Notes: generated by a model not told the origin, from the sequence alone. A stretch of DNA of 38,906 nt from Pseudomonadales bacterium (GCA_019090315.1 JAHRWD010000111.1:1-38906), one strand, 5' to 3'. Shown: positions 7,596 to 18,092, counted from the first letter of the stretch. Numbers and translations: made by a program.

Positions 7596-8480
7596 ATGAC
7601 CAATACCGTAGCCCCCGCCTGGTTTACCCGCGCCATTGAAACGCCCAAAAAAGATTGTTTTGTCGAGGTTGATGGCTGCCCTATCCATTATCTGAAATGG
7701 GGTGACGACAACAAACCCGGCTTGCTGTTTGTACATGGCAATGGTGCACATGCGCACTGGTGGGATTTTATTGCACCATTTTTTATCGACCAGTACAGTG
7801 TTGCGGCGATAGACCTGAGCGGCATGGGCGATAGCGGCTACCGTGAAGAATATGTAGCAAACTGCTATGCCGATGAGCTAATAGGTGTGATCAAAGATGC
7901 CGGTTTTGGCGACGATACGATTATCGTCGGCCACAGCATGGGCGGCTTTATGACACTACGAACCGCCGCAATTTATGGCGATCACCTTAAAGGCATTGTA
8001 TTGGTAGATTCGGCAATTCGGCCGCCGGATTACGAGTGGAAGAGCGCAATGCCGATTCGTAAAAAGAAAATATATGCTGATGCTGAAACCGCTCAACAGC
8101 GCTTTCGATTAATGCCTCCTCAACCCTGTGAAAACCAGTACATCCTTGATTACATCGCTAAACACTCGATCAAAGAAGTAGAGGGTGGCTGGACCTGGAA
8201 GTTTGATGATAAATTTAAATCTCCATTCTGGAAGGAAAAGAAGCGCGATGACTTCAAAAAAATCGCCTGCCGGATGGGAGTGATTAACGCGGAAAATAGC
8301 AGCGTGCTACTGCCTGAAGTTGAAGACTACATGTTCCAGATGCTGGATGAGAGCGTACCCTTTGTATCGCTTCCGGAATGCCATCACCACCTGTTTCTCG
8401 ACCAACCCATCGCCTTTGTTTCATCATTAAAAACGATGTTGGCGGAATGGACCCATTCAAAGCCCAACAGGGGACGATAG
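7596..8480 (+). CDS. Alpha/beta-fold hydrolase
   Basis: ATG at 7596 is preferred over the upstream in-frame TTG at 7542 because the first 18 codons overlap the terminator flank and homology-like sequence begins after MTNTVAPAWF. The 294-residue product has the oxyanion motif LLFVHGNGAHAHWW, the nucleophile elbow VGHSMGGF (Ser114), an acid candidate in the last third and the catalytic His in ECHHHLFLDQP. It most resembles meta-cleavage-product/epoxide hydrolase-like esterases, but the substrate cannot be told. Position after the acyl-CoA dehydrogenases suggests a hydrolytic step in the same catabolic pathway, though the palindrome at 7498 separates their transcripts. Confidence 0.8.
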   Translation: MTNTVAPAWFTRAIETPKKDCFVEVDGCPIHYLKWGDDNKPGLLFVHGNGAHAHWWDFIAPFFIDQYSVAAIDLSGMGDSGYREEYVANCYADELIGVIKDAGFGDDTIIVGHSMGGFMTLRTAAIYGDHLKGIVLVDSAIRPPDYEWKSAMPIRKKKIYADAETAQQRFRLMPPQPCENQYILDYIAKHSIKEVEGGWTWKFDDKFKSPFWKEKKRDDFKKIACRMGVINAENSSVLLPEVEDYMFQMLDESVPFVSLPECHHHLFLDQPIAFVSSLKTMLAEWTHSKPNRGR

Positions 8481-8568
8481 TTTTTTTCACAAATCAAACC
8501 TGACCTTGAAATCTTTGCACTTGCTACTTGAATTCGCCTCTTTACTTTAGCACTATTTTTTCCCACTC

Positions 8569-8617
8569 TTGATATACATCAAGGCTTCAAAAACCCAGAA
8601 GCATAGAATTTTGCCGG
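8569..8617 (+). promoter_or_regulatory. FNR/DNR-type anaerobic promoter of nosR
   Basis: TTGATATACATCAA at 8569-8582 is a perfect FNR-family palindrome (TTGAT-N4-ATCAA). A -10 like TAGAAT sits at 8604-8609, which puts the start of transcription near 8617 and the box centre at about -41.5, the class II activation geometry. Activation by FNR, ANR or a nitric-oxide-responsive DNR is expected; the box alone does not tell which. Confidence 0.85.
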
Positions 8618-8654
8618 TTTACTATTCACCGCTTTTCTATCAAGGATCTTATTG

Positions 8655-10910
8655 ATGCTTGGCGCACACCATCGTAATCATTTCCCCCAAACTGGTTGGT
8701 CAGCATACCAACCAAATACTGTATATTTTTTCAGTATAGCTATCGCTGTTCTGTTTACACTTCTTCTCGCATCATTCCAGGTAAACGCAGCCGAATCTGA
8801 ATTACCACGCCTTTTGGCTAAAACCGAGATCAGTGAAACCTATCCAGATGCGGACAGCCTTGGCAAAATTACCGATAAAAACCCAATTATCCCGGCCTAT
8901 CGTGATGGCCAGCAGATCGGGTATGTGTTCCTCAATTCGGACTACGTGACGTCCACCGGCTATTCCGGTAAACCGATTCACATGCTCATCGCCATTGATA
9001 TGGATGGTGTGCTAAAACATATCAAGCTAATCGAGCATCACGAACCTATCGTGCTGATCGGAATCCCTGAACATAAAATCACCGCACTTTTCAGCAACTA
9101 CATCGGTGTGGATATCGTTGCTCTCGCCAGAGATGAAAGCAAAAGAAAACAGGTGGATGCGGTTTCTGGCGCAACGGTTACCGTTATGGTGATGGACGAT
9201 ACTATTATCCGTGGCGCGATCAGGGTTGCCCGGATCTACGGATTGGGCGGACTGAAACCCATTCAGGAGTCGGACGCTTCTCACTCCATCCTGAACATGG
9301 AACAAAGCTCTGTGGAAGACTGGGTTCAACTGCTGACTGAAGGTTCAGTGCGTCGCCTTAAACTCACGGTAAATCAGGTTACAGAAGCCTTCGAGAACGC
9401 AAACAACCCGGTTGCAGCGGAACTACCAGAATCTGAAAATGGCAATGATCTATTTATAGAGCTGTATGCCGGACTGGTTTCAATACCGACGGTCGGCCGA
9501 AGCCTGTTAGGTGAAGCGGAATACAAAAACCTGCTTAAAAAGCTCAAACCAGGTCAGCAGGCTGTGCTGGTGTCTGGTAATGGCCTCTATTCATTCAAGG
9601 GCTCCGGTTATGTGCGCGGCGGCATATTTGACCGTTTCCAGATCATCCAAAATGATAGCTCAATCCGCTTTCATGATTATCAACACAAAAGGTTGCGAGC
9701 GCTTCGAGCGGATGGCGCACCACGAATGACCGATGTAGATCTGTTTATCTTCCCGGAAGAGATTGATTTCGACCCCACCAGACCCTGGACCGTAGCTCTT
9801 TTGGCAAACCGCGCCACCGGCCCGACCCAAAAATCTTTTTTCACCTTTAATCTGGAAAACCAGACCCCGGAACGGTATCTAATTCATCTGGCACCTGAGC
9901 CTTCGGCAAAACAATCTAGCAGTATACTAAGCACAGATACGGCGAGCCCGACCTGGAAAAGAATGTGGTTAACCAAAACCACTGAAATAATTTTTCTATC
10001 GATCGCTCTGGTTATTCTTACCGTAATATTTTTCGCGCAACAATGGCTAGTTAAATACCCTCTCCTGACTATCCGGGTCAGACTGGCATTCCTGACTTTT
10101 GTACTGGTTGCCGGGGGCTGGTACGCCAACGCCCAGCTATCGATTGTAAATATTCTCACCATGTTCAACGCGTTGGTCACAGGCTTTGACTGGCAATACT
10201 TCTTAATGGAGCCGTTAACCTTCATTCTATGGGGATCGGTTGCAGTTGCATTGATATTTTGGGGCCGCGGCCCCTACTGCGGCTGGTTGTGCCCTTTTGG
10301 CGCGCTACAGGAGCTAACCAATCGCATCGCCAAAGCATTCAAAACCCCTCAGATTGCTGTTCCCTGGTGGCTACATGAACGCCTATGGTCGATCAAATAC
10401 ATTTTATTCCTGGCCCTGTTTGGGCTATCACTTTATTCACTCGAAAACGCTGAGCGTTTGGCAGAGATCGAACCCTTTAAAACCGCCATCATCATGAACT
10501 TTATACGTGAATGGCCATACGTTCTTTTTGCCGCTCTGATGATAGTTCCTGGTTTTTTTATCGAGCGATTCTACTGCCGCTATCTCTGCCCTCTAGGAGC
10601 AGCGCTGGCCATTCCCGCAAAATTGAGAATGTTCGAATGGTTAAAACGCTATAAAGAGTGCGGAAAACCTTGTCAGCTTTGCTCCAATGAGTGCATGGTT
10701 CAGGCAATCCACCCAGAGGGCAACATCAATGTGCATGAATGCCTTTACTGCCTGCATTGCCATGTGCTGTATACCGATGATCATAAATGCCCTGTGAAAA
10801 TAAAAGAACGAAAACGGCATGAGCCGAAAACCCGTGCCGCGCCCACTGCAAAACCTGCGGAAACTATTCGTAAAGAAGAGATGATCGAGGTCAAGACACT
10901 GCAGCCTTAA
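8655..10910 (+). CDS. nosR: NosR, flavo-iron-sulfur membrane protein for N2O reduction
   Basis: This is a 751-residue polytopic membrane protein of the NosR/NirI family, needed for expression and electron supply of nitrous oxide reductase. Order: an N-terminal hydrophobic segment (about residues 30-45), a periplasmic FMN-binding domain with the flavinylation motif SGAT (Ser171-Thr174, covalent FMN expected on Thr174), then transmembrane helices from about residue 440. Two cytoplasmic CxxxCP motifs follow (PYCGWLCPFG, Cys542; FYCRYLCPLG, Cys641), and then a ferredoxin-like part starting at Cys669 with CGKPCQLCSNEC and CLYCLHCH. Start ATG 8655 has AGGA eight bases upstream; a TTG directly before it is not needed. 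It is the first gene of the nos cluster, behind the FNR-type box. ApbE/NosX, needed to attach FMN, is not in the window. Confidence 0.95.
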   Translation: MLGAHHRNHFPQTGWSAYQPNTVYFFSIAIAVLFTLLLASFQVNAAESELPRLLAKTEISETYPDADSLGKITDKNPIIPAYRDGQQIGYVFLNSDYVTSTGYSGKPIHMLIAIDMDGVLKHIKLIEHHEPIVLIGIPEHKITALFSNYIGVDIVALARDESKRKQVDAVSGATVTVMVMDDTIIRGAIRVARIYGLGGLKPIQESDASHSILNMEQSSVEDWVQLLTEGSVRRLKLTVNQVTEAFENANNPVAAELPESENGNDLFIELYAGLVSIPTVGRSLLGEAEYKNLLKKLKPGQQAVLVSGNGLYSFKGSGYVRGGIFDRFQIIQNDSSIRFHDYQHKRLRALRADGAPRMTDVDLFIFPEEIDFDPTRPWTVALLANRATGPTQKSFFTFNLENQTPERYLIHLAPEPSAKQSSSILSTDTASPTWKRMWLTKTTEIIFLSIALVILTVIFFAQQWLVKYPLLTIRVRLAFLTFVLVAGGWYANAQLSIVNILTMFNALVTGFDWQYFLMEPLTFILWGSVAVALIFWGRGPYCGWLCPFGALQELTNRIAKAFKTPQIAVPWWLHERLWSIKYILFLALFGLSLYSLENAERLAEIEPFKTAIIMNFIREWPYVLFAALMIVPGFFIERFYCRYLCPLGAALAIPAKLRMFEWLKRYKECGKPCQLCSNECMVQAIHPEGNINVHECLYCLHCHVLYTDDHKCPVKIKERKRHEPKTRAAPTAKPAETIRKEEMIEVKTLQP

Positions 10911-11059
10911 CGGGAAAATAATGGACGTATGAAAATTTAACTGTACAACTGCTAATTCACCTATGTACCCAGTTCCAAAAATGTGTAGTTCATGTTTAGA
11001 TTTGATGTGAGCTGAACGAAGTATATTTCTCTAATTACAAAAATGAATGTGAGGATAAT

Positions 11060-13000
11060 ATGACAAACAAAGATAACCATGACCACGAGCAGTCTGAAGA
11101 ACAGACAGGCATCAGCAGGCGAGAACTACTCGGCGGCTCGGTAGCGGGCGCAGCAGTAGTTGGCGCGAGCGCCCTGGCTGGAGCTGCAGGAACCGCTGCA
11201 CTAATGCCGGGGGTAGCCCATGCGGAATCGAGTAGTGGCCACAAAGCTGAAGTAGCACCGGGTGATCTTGATGATTACTATGGTTTCTGGAGTAGCGGGC
11301 AGGCTGGTGAACTACGTATCCTTGGCATCCCATCCATGCGTGAACTGATGCGGGTACCAGTGTTTAACCGTTGTAGTGCTAGCGGTTGGGGCCAGACCAA
11401 TGAAAGCCTGAAGGTTCTTACCGACGGCCTACTTCCGGAAACCAAAAAGTTTCTGGAAACCCGTGGTGGCACCTGGGACAACGGTGACCTTCACCACCCC
11501 CATATGTCATTCACCGATGGAACCTATGATGGGCGCTATCTGTTTATGAACGATAAAGCCAATACCCGGGTGGCTCGGATTCGTTGTGATGTGATGAAGT
11601 GTGACAAAATTATTGAGATACCCAACGCTTCCGACATTCACGGTTTACGTCCGCAGAAATATCCCCGTACTGGTTATGTTTTTGCGAACGGCGAGCACCG
11701 GGTTCCAATTCCGAATGATGGAAAAATACTCGATGAGCCAGAAAAGTATCACGCTATTTTTACCGCCATTGATGGCGATAAAATGGAAGTTTCCTGGCAG
11801 GTAATGGTCGATGGAAACCTCGATAACTGCGATGCGGATTATCAAGGCCTCTATGCATTTTCAACCTGCTATAACAGCGAAGAGGGTGTAACCCTGGCTG
11901 GAATGACCGCCAACGAACAGGACTGGGCAGTTGTTTTTGATATCAAACGAATTGAAGCCGCTGTTAAACAAGGTAAGTTTAAAAAGATCAATGGTGTTCC
12001 GGTAGTAGATGGCCGCAAAGGCTCGCCCTATACCCGCTATATTCCTGTTTCAAACAGCCCTCATGGTTGTAATACAGCACCGGATGGCCGTCACGTAATC
12101 ATCAATGGAAAACTCTCTCCAACTGTTTCCGTTATTGATGTGACCAAACTTCCCGATCTGTTTAATGACAAAATCAAACCCCGTGATGTCATTGTTGCGG
12201 AACCCGAGCTAGGCCTTGGACCACTTCATACTGCCTTTGATAACAAGGGTAACGCTTACACCACCCTGTTCCTTGATAGCCAGGCGGTTAAATGGAATAT
12301 TGAAAAAGCGATTCAGGCATACCAGGGTAAGGATGTTAATCCAATTATCGACAAGCTGGATGTTCACTATCAACCCGGGCACAACCACACCTCGATGGGT
12401 GAAACCAAAGAGGCGGATGGCAAGTGGCTTGTTTCGCTCAACAAATTTTCCAAGGATCGCTATATCAATGTTGGTCCGATGAAACCGGAAAATGAACAGC
12501 TGATCGATATCACCGGCAAGAAAATGAAACTGGTGCACGATGGCCCTACCTATGCAGAGCCCCACGACTGCATCATTGTTCGAGCGGATATTGTTAACCC
12601 CAACTCAATTTGGGATTCAATGGATCCAATGTGGTCAGATGCCATCGAGCAAGCGAAAAAGGATGGTGTCAAACTTACCAAGGATTCAAAAATTATTCGT
12701 GATGGTAAAAAAGTTCGTGTTTATATGACATCAGCTGCACCGATGTTTAGCATGGAAAAATTCACCGTCAAACAGGGTGATGAAGTCACGGTTTATGTCA
12801 GCAACCAGGATAAGATTGATGACCTTGCCCACGGCTTTACCATTGCCAACTATGGTGTAGCTATGGAAGTTGGCCCCAATGCGACCTCATCGGTAACCTT
12901 TACCGCTGATCGCCCAGGGGTTCACTGGTTCTATTGCCAGTGGTTCTGTCATGCGCTACATATGGAGATGCGAGGACGTATGCTGGTTGAGCCAGCATAA
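11060..13000 (+). CDS. nosZ: Nitrous-oxide reductase, clade I
   Basis: The 646-residue periplasmic multicopper enzyme reduces N2O to N2. A twin-arginine signal ([12 protein letters not shown], then an Ala-rich stretch to MPGVAHA) marks clade I, exported folded by Tat. The beta-propeller carrying the CuZ site follows, with conserved pieces [35 protein letters not shown] and [10 protein letters not shown]. The C-terminal cupredoxin domain has complete CuA ligands in [14 protein letters not shown]: Cys626, Trp628, Cys630, His634 and Met637, plus a His in DDLAHGF. GAGGA lies five bases before the ATG. The gap of 149 bases after nosR may hold its own promoter, but no second FNR box is seen. Confidence 0.97.
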   Translation: MTNKDNHDHEQSEEQTGISRRELLGGSVAGAAVVGASALAGAAGTAALMPGVAHAESSSGHKAEVAPGDLDDYYGFWSSGQAGELRILGIPSMRELMRVPVFNRCSASGWGQTNESLKVLTDGLLPETKKFLETRGGTWDNGDLHHPHMSFTDGTYDGRYLFMNDKANTRVARIRCDVMKCDKIIEIPNASDIHGLRPQKYPRTGYVFANGEHRVPIPNDGKILDEPEKYHAIFTAIDGDKMEVSWQVMVDGNLDNCDADYQGLYAFSTCYNSEEGVTLAGMTANEQDWAVVFDIKRIEAAVKQGKFKKINGVPVVDGRKGSPYTRYIPVSNSPHGCNTAPDGRHVIINGKLSPTVSVIDVTKLPDLFNDKIKPRDVIVAEPELGLGPLHTAFDNKGNAYTTLFLDSQAVKWNIEKAIQAYQGKDVNPIIDKLDVHYQPGHNHTSMGETKEADGKWLVSLNKFSKDRYINVGPMKPENEQLIDITGKKMKLVHDGPTYAEPHDCIIVRADIVNPNSIWDSMDPMWSDAIEQAKKDGVKLTKDSKIIRDGKKVRVYMTSAAPMFSMEKFTVKQGDEVTVYVSNQDKIDDLAHGFTIANYGVAMEVGPNATSSVTFTADRPGVHWFYCQWFCHALHMEMRGRMLVEPA

Positions 13001-13014
13001 AGAAACGCTGATTC

Positions 13015-14349
13015 ATGCAAGTAGTGTTAACCACTAAAAATAGGGCAGCTCATTTTTGGGTTGCCCTGTTTTTTTTAATATCCGTTTTTGGCTGTTATTC
13101 AGCTAGCGCCGATACGATTACTGTAAAACCAAACCCCGGCGCATTTGCAAATGCAGTTGCCAAAGCACATCCTGGCGATCAGCTAAATCTTCTACCAGGC
13201 CTATATACCGGCAAACTGGTCATCGATAAAACTCTGATTATTACCGGTCAACCCGGCACCGTAATACAGGGGGATGGTTCAGGAAATGTGATTACTGTTT
13301 CCGCGCCCAATGTGAAAATCCAGGGATTAATAGTCGAAAATTCCGGTGATCAGTTGTCTACCGAAGACAGTGGAATTTTCCTTACCAAAGAATCAGTAGA
13401 CTCAATTGTTAGTAATAATATTCTGCGTAATAACCTTATCGGCATCTATCTCAAAGGTTCAGAAAACGTAATAGTCCGTAACAACACAATTTCAGGAAGG
13501 CAGTATCAGCGCGTCAATGATCGTGGCAACGGTGTGCAAATATGGAATGCCCCTGGCGCTATCATTGAAGGCAATACAATTGAATACGGACGTGACGGTA
13601 TATTTGTAACCACCAGCCATCACAATATATTCCGCAACAATCGATTTACAAATCTGCGCTATGCCATTCACTATATGTATACCCACCATAGTGAAGTAAG
13701 CGGAAATTTTTCCACCAATAACCACATCGCTTACGCATTAATGTTTTCTGATTATCTTAATGTATTTGATAATATATCCGTTAATGATCGCGATCGGGCT
13801 GTATTACTTAATTTCGTCAACTACTCCACCATCGCAAACAATCGAGCACAGGGTGTTGGCAACAACGATTTGATAGATCCAAATTCTAAAGAAAACCACA
13901 TAACCGAAAAGTGTATATTTTTTTACAACTCCAATATGAATACAGTGCAGGATAACTATCTCAGTGGTTGTGAGATCGGCATCCATTTTACTGCTGGCTC
14001 GCAGGACAACCAACTCTTTGGTAATGCCTTCATCAACAATCGCACCCAGGTTAAATATGTCGGTACCCGGCATATCGAGTGGTCCTCAGAGGGGCGTGGC
14101 AACTACTGGAGTGATCATCCCGCATTTGACTTAAATGATGACAATATTGCAGATCAAAGTTATCGCCCAAATGATCTAACCGACCAGTTAATCTGGCGGC
14201 ACCCGATTGCAAAACTATTACTCAACAGCCCATCCATGCAGATACTGCGCTGGGCGCAATCAGAGTTTCCCGGCTTACATCCCGGAGGAATCAAGGACAG
14301 CTTTCCGCTTATGACAATTCCCGTTCAAATGGATTCTGTAGATGGTTAA
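13015..14349 (+). CDS. nosD: NosD, periplasmic maturation protein of N2O reductase
   Basis: This 444-residue protein has an N-terminal signal peptide (hydrophobic VALFFLISVFGCYSASA) followed by right-handed parallel beta-helix repeats of the CASH/NosD type, seen as recurring N-N-x-I/L and G-I-x-L units such as VSNNILRNNLIGIYLKGSENVIVRNNTIS. NosD works in the periplasm with the NosFY transporter to assemble the CuZ cluster of NosZ. It begins 14 bases after nosZ and overlaps nosF by eight bases, so the genes are translationally linked. No strong ribosome binding site is seen before ATG 13015. Confidence 0.93.
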   Translation: MQVVLTTKNRAAHFWVALFFLISVFGCYSASADTITVKPNPGAFANAVAKAHPGDQLNLLPGLYTGKLVIDKTLIITGQPGTVIQGDGSGNVITVSAPNVKIQGLIVENSGDQLSTEDSGIFLTKESVDSIVSNNILRNNLIGIYLKGSENVIVRNNTISGRQYQRVNDRGNGVQIWNAPGAIIEGNTIEYGRDGIFVTTSHHNIFRNNRFTNLRYAIHYMYTHHSEVSGNFSTNNHIAYALMFSDYLNVFDNISVNDRDRAVLLNFVNYSTIANNRAQGVGNNDLIDPNSKENHITEKCIFFYNSNMNTVQDNYLSGCEIGIHFTAGSQDNQLFGNAFINNRTQVKYVGTRHIEWSSEGRGNYWSDHPAFDLNDDNIADQSYRPNDLTDQLIWRHPIAKLLLNSPSMQILRWAQSEFPGLHPGGIKDSFPLMTIPVQMDSVDG

Positions 14350-15334
14350 ATCAGATCTATTATCGCTTTCAAACATCAGTAAGAATTACGGCCCCGACAG
14401 GGTTCTGAACCGGGTTAACCTGAGTATTCAGGCGGGCGAATGCGTTGTCCTTGCGGGGCATAACGGCGCAGGAAAGACCACACTGCTAAAATTGATTCTT
14501 GGCCTGATCAAACCCACAGAGGGAAGCGTATCTGTACTGGGGCAAGATCCTGTCAATAAAAAATCCGTAAAGGCCAAACGATCCCTGGGCTATCTGCCTG
14601 AGCGTGTTTCCTTTTACGAATCCATGACCGGCCTGGAAACCCTGAAGTTTTATTCAAAATTAAAATCCGAACCGGTCAGCCAATGTGCAGCGTTACTGGA
14701 AACCGTTGGCCTCGACTCCTCTGCTTACAGCAGATCCGTATCGACCTATTCAAAGGGCATGAAGCAGCGCCTTGGGTTGGCTCAGGCACTGCTTGGAGAT
14801 CCTGATTTACTACTACTGGACGAGCCCACCAGTGGACTCGATCCAACACTACGACGGCAGTTTTACGATATTATCCAGCAGAAATGCCAGGCCGGAAAAG
14901 CCGTCATTGTCTCCTCACATTCACTGGTGGAGATTGAAGCGCAGGCGGACCGGGTGATCATTTTAAATAAGGGCTCAGTGGTAGCCAGTGGCTCGGTACA
15001 GGAACTTTATCAACAATCCGATCTACCGTTATCCATACAACTTTCAATTAAATCAGGCCATGAACAGCAGGTGGAAGATAGCATTTCAACTCTTGCTATA
15101 AGTGTTCAAAAACAGAACTCGATTCTAACGCTTGAATGCAAACCTGCAGATAAAATGGAGTTCATCAAACAGATCGCTGATCTTGGCGATATAGTAAAGG
15201 ACATTCAGATCAAACCACCACGATTAGATGATGTATATCTTCACTATGCCCTTTCCGGGCTTTCCACCCCTTCAGAACAACCTTCCAGCGATGCAACTTC
15301 TAGTGACAAAACAATAGCGGAAACCCATTCATGA
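14342..15334 (+). CDS. nosF: NosF, ABC transporter ATPase
   Basis: This is the 330-residue ATP-binding subunit of the NosDFY complex that supplies a sulfur species and drives CuZ assembly. Walker A GHNGAGKTT (about residue 40), the signature YSKGMKQRLGLAQ, Walker B LLLLDEPTSGLDP and the H-loop SSHSL are all intact. The last 20 or so residues (rich in Ser/Thr and Gln) extend beyond the ATPase core. Translational coupling is visible on both sides: an eight-base overlap with nosD and an ATGA overlap with nosY. Confidence 0.94.
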   Translation: MVKSDLLSLSNISKNYGPDRVLNRVNLSIQAGECVVLAGHNGAGKTTLLKLILGLIKPTEGSVSVLGQDPVNKKSVKAKRSLGYLPERVSFYESMTGLETLKFYSKLKSEPVSQCAALLETVGLDSSAYSRSVSTYSKGMKQRLGLAQALLGDPDLLLLDEPTSGLDPTLRRQFYDIIQQKCQAGKAVIVSSHSLVEIEAQADRVIILNKGSVVASGSVQELYQQSDLPLSIQLSIKSGHEQQVEDSISTLAISVQKQNSILTLECKPADKMEFIKQIADLGDIVKDIQIKPPRLDDVYLHYALSGLSTPSEQPSSDATSSDKTIAETHS

Positions 15335-16158
15335 ACGCCGTTTTTATTTTAATGCAGAAAGAACTGCGGGATGGACTGCGAAACCGTTGGATCATATCCA
15401 GTGTTTTACTACTAGGTGGTTTAGCCATATTGCTATCATTGGTTGGCTCTACCCCCACCGGCACAGTCAACGCGAATATGCTTGATATAAGTGTTGTCAG
15501 CCTTACCAGCCTCAGTGTTTATCTTATTCCACTGATTGCCTTTATGTTGTCCTTCGATGCACTGGTTGGTGAGTCTGAAAGCGGTACGCTACTGCTGTTG
15601 CTGACCTACCCTATTACACGGGCGCAGGTTATTTTTGGGAAATTTTCAGCCCATCTCGCTATTTTAATGTTGGCGATTGTGATTGGTTATGGTGGCTCGG
15701 CCTGTATCAATATATTGCTTGCCGATGGCAACAGTTCCGGAGGGCTTAATTATCTATGGATGATGCTGAGTTCATGGATGCTAGGGGCGATATTCCTCGC
15801 TTTAGGCTATCTAATCAGCACCATTGTAAAACAACGCTCTACCGCTATCAGTGTCGCCATCGGTGCCTGGCTGGTTTTTGTGGTACTGTTTGATCTCGCC
15901 CTTTTAGGCGTATTAATTGCGGACCAGGAACAATCGATCAGTCAGTCTTTTTTCTCAAAATTGATGCTATTGAACCCTACCGATATGTATCGTATTTTTA
16001 ATCTGACCAATATCTCCGGTAGTATCGAAAGCTACAGCCTGGCCGGCAGTGCTGACACCCAACTCTTCAGCCTGCTTGAGCTATGTCTGACCTTTATTTG
16101 CTGGCTAGCAATGCCCCTGATTTTAGCGATAAGGATATTCCAGCGCCGCGAGCTTTAA
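15331..16158 (+). CDS. nosY: NosY, ABC transporter permease
   Basis: This is a 275-residue membrane protein with about six transmembrane helices (for example WIISSVLLLGGLAILLSLV near the start and FICWLAMPLILAI at the end). Sequence blocks such as LIAFMLSFDALVGESESGTLLLLLTYPI are typical of ABC-2 type NosY permeases. It pairs with NosF in the inner membrane. The start overlaps the nosF stop as ATGA. It is the last gene of the cluster; the copper chaperone gene nosL, usually next, is absent, and the sequence passes instead into a terminator and a broken lipoprotein gene. Confidence 0.94.
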   Translation: MNAVFILMQKELRDGLRNRWIISSVLLLGGLAILLSLVGSTPTGTVNANMLDISVVSLTSLSVYLIPLIAFMLSFDALVGESESGTLLLLLTYPITRAQVIFGKFSAHLAILMLAIVIGYGGSACINILLADGNSSGGLNYLWMMLSSWMLGAIFLALGYLISTIVKQRSTAISVAIGAWLVFVVLFDLALLGVLIADQEQSISQSFFSKLMLLNPTDMYRIFNLTNISGSIESYSLAGSADTQLFSLLELCLTFICWLAMPLILAIRIFQRREL

Positions 16159-16365
16159 CGCGTTGATTTTGGCTTACGCAGCCTCATCAGACCCCGAAAA
16201 GAAAACAGTCTTTTTAAGGCTCTTTTGTGGATTAACAATCCGGCATACCTAACTGGGCAGCCGGTATCTGGATGCATTCTAGATCTGCTTCAGACAATAT
16301 CAACAGCGGCTTGTAGCACACCTCTTGCCGCTACTATTCAACTACGTGTAAGTCGTTCGAACCAA

Positions 16366-16395
16366 TAAAAAACCCGCGATCTTCGCGGTTTTTTT
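16366..16395. terminator. Bidirectional terminator between nosY and lipoprotein remnant
   Basis: CCGCGA-TCT-TCGCGG forms a six-pair stem, followed by seven T on the plus strand and preceded by six A, giving T6 on the minus strand. It can end both the nos transcript and the convergent lipoprotein remnant. It closely resembles the terminator at 18549-18574, which ends the intact paralogue. Confidence 0.85.
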
Positions 16396-16917
16396 ACCTT
16401 GTTTTCATTTCCCGTAGGAGATGGTTTCTATTTGGGTAACCGCCTCCACGCGGTTACCCAGTCAACACTATGGCTGCTGCACATAACCACTCTGCCAAAT
16501 GTGTCCATCGGCGGTGCCATCCAACACAAGGTCCGAACCGTGCTGAACCTCTTCGCTATAGGTGATGGCCTTACCATCAATAATGGCCCAATAATCGATA
16601 TAGCCGATCGGAGATCCCATTTGGACTGCCACGATATTATTGCTCACACTCCAGGTTCCTAAATTGTCACCAGTTCCACCAGCGGTAACTTCACTAGCGA
16701 TCAGCGTTCCATCAGCGTCAAAAACAATAACTTCAGTCTCGGCGAAACCTTGGAAAACGGCGGAGTAAGCCCAGGTAGTACCGGCAATATCCGCAGTAGT
16801 AATGGTATCTTCTCCACCACAAGCCGCCACTACCAAAAGGAAATCGGCGTAGCTATTAAACACAGCGGGATGGCCAGTTACATCATCCCACGGGGTTTCG
16901 TAATCACAACTTAAAGC

Positions 16918-17120
16918 GATCCCTTCTCCAGGAGCACTGAAGTTATCCAGCACGTCCTGTGCTGCAAAATCATTGAAGCTATATTGCGCTGCCGTCAGTG
17001 CCTGACTACCAGGTGCAACACCACCCACTCGAACAAAGCCATCATATTCGGTGTAGAACAGATCGGTGTGATCCCTCAAGTTCAACTCAGCTCGCAATAC
17101 CTCTGTCATCGCAACTACGT
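16918..17120 (-). repeat. Internal paralogous repeat, copy 1
   Basis: This segment encodes the EYDGFVRVGGV ... YSFNDFAAQDVLDNF part of the lipoprotein family. On the nucleotide level it matches 17935-18092 with substitutions and small gaps, from CAGCACGTCCTGTGCTGC to the CTCTGTC block. It documents the chimeric build of the pseudogene. Confidence 0.7.
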
Positions 17121-17934
17121 ACAGGGTTTTTCCCTCTACCACTCGCTCTTCCCAGGTCGTGTTAATTACACCGACTACGGTATCTGTACCAGTCACGATT
17201 GTGTAAACATTGGCTGTGCCACCATCCACCAATTCAACCCAGGTGGCGGTCTCGGTATCACCATAAAGTCGCAAGGCATTAAACGGCAACCCTGTCCCAA
17301 CACCGGCTCCAATGACACCCTCCATGCTGGTCGCTATACCACTTACTCCATCCGCTATGAAGTGATAAACCGCATTGCAGAAGCTATTGTAATCCGTGGG
17401 ATCAGTACAACTGTCTCCTTCACCAATTCTGTACACGTCATCGGAGAAGCTGTAGGTAGTCAGGAAGGCTAATGCGCCTTCACTAAACACCGCATCACCC
17501 ACCAACCCGGTGAAGTCATAATCAACCCGCTCATCAACCAGGTAGTCCGCGATGGCCTGTCCGGATACGTCAATGCCATTGCCACTAGAATGTTGGTTAA
17601 AGTAGGCCTCACCCTCTACCGTTTGGCCCTGCCAATCGATGGAGCCATCTTCATGGATCGCGGTCACACTTCCAGTACCGTCATACTCGCTCCAGCCCGA
17701 AGCCACCAGTACTAATCCGTTTTCAGTGTTTTGTGAACGTTCCGTTAAGGTTCCGTCAATGCCTACATCTGCTTCAACCTGGGTAGTACCGGTGTCCGCA
17801 TCGTAGGTTGTAGTGCGGGCTTCAAAACCCTCGTAATTACCATCGCTGGTAAGTGCTAGTTTGAAACCGTTTGAGCCGCCTTCGGAGCTTAGTAATTCGG
17901 CTGCGGACATGGGGCCATTGAAGTTATCCAGCAC

Positions 17935-18092
17935 ATCCTGTGCGGCAATCGTATTGAAGCTATATCGCTCGGCAGTCAGCTCGGTGTTACCCGGTTAAAC
18001 ACCTCCTATCCGAACAAAACCATCATATTCAGTGAAGATCAGATCGGTATGCTCGCGAAAGTTCTTCTCAGCGCGCAATGCGTCTGTCTTCG
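17935..18092 (-). repeat. Internal paralogous repeat, copy 2, ends at a junction
   Basis: This is the homologue of 16918-17120. It carries an in-frame TAA and ends abruptly near 18092, the rearrangement junction with the glycosyltransferase remnant on the other strand. Confidence 0.7.

Larger units (their letters stand above)
16468..18092 (-). pseudogene. Truncated, chimeric paralogue of the large lipoprotein
   Basis: An open frame from ATG 17934 to 16468 encodes 488 residues without signal peptide or lipobox. It aligns by eye with the middle and C-terminal parts of the 898-residue lipoprotein upstream (shared CDYETPWDDVT, FNSY.DFL.VV..CGG.DTI..ADIA.TTW, VDGG or VNDGTAN). Reading further upstream in the same frame, 17935-18092 repeats part of the same protein (TEYDGFVRIGGV, then TAA at about 17996, then YSF, AAQDVLDNF). 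A piece of one copy's C-terminal part is thus fused to the middle of another, and at 18092 homology stops where a glycosyltransferase fragment begins. At least one recombination event and one nonsense codon are needed. The 488-residue frame may be translated, but export is not expected. Confidence 0.75.

Noticed and set aside
16984..17472. 162-codon plus-strand open frame
   Set aside because: Antisense to the lipoprotein remnant; composition is that of a shadow frame.
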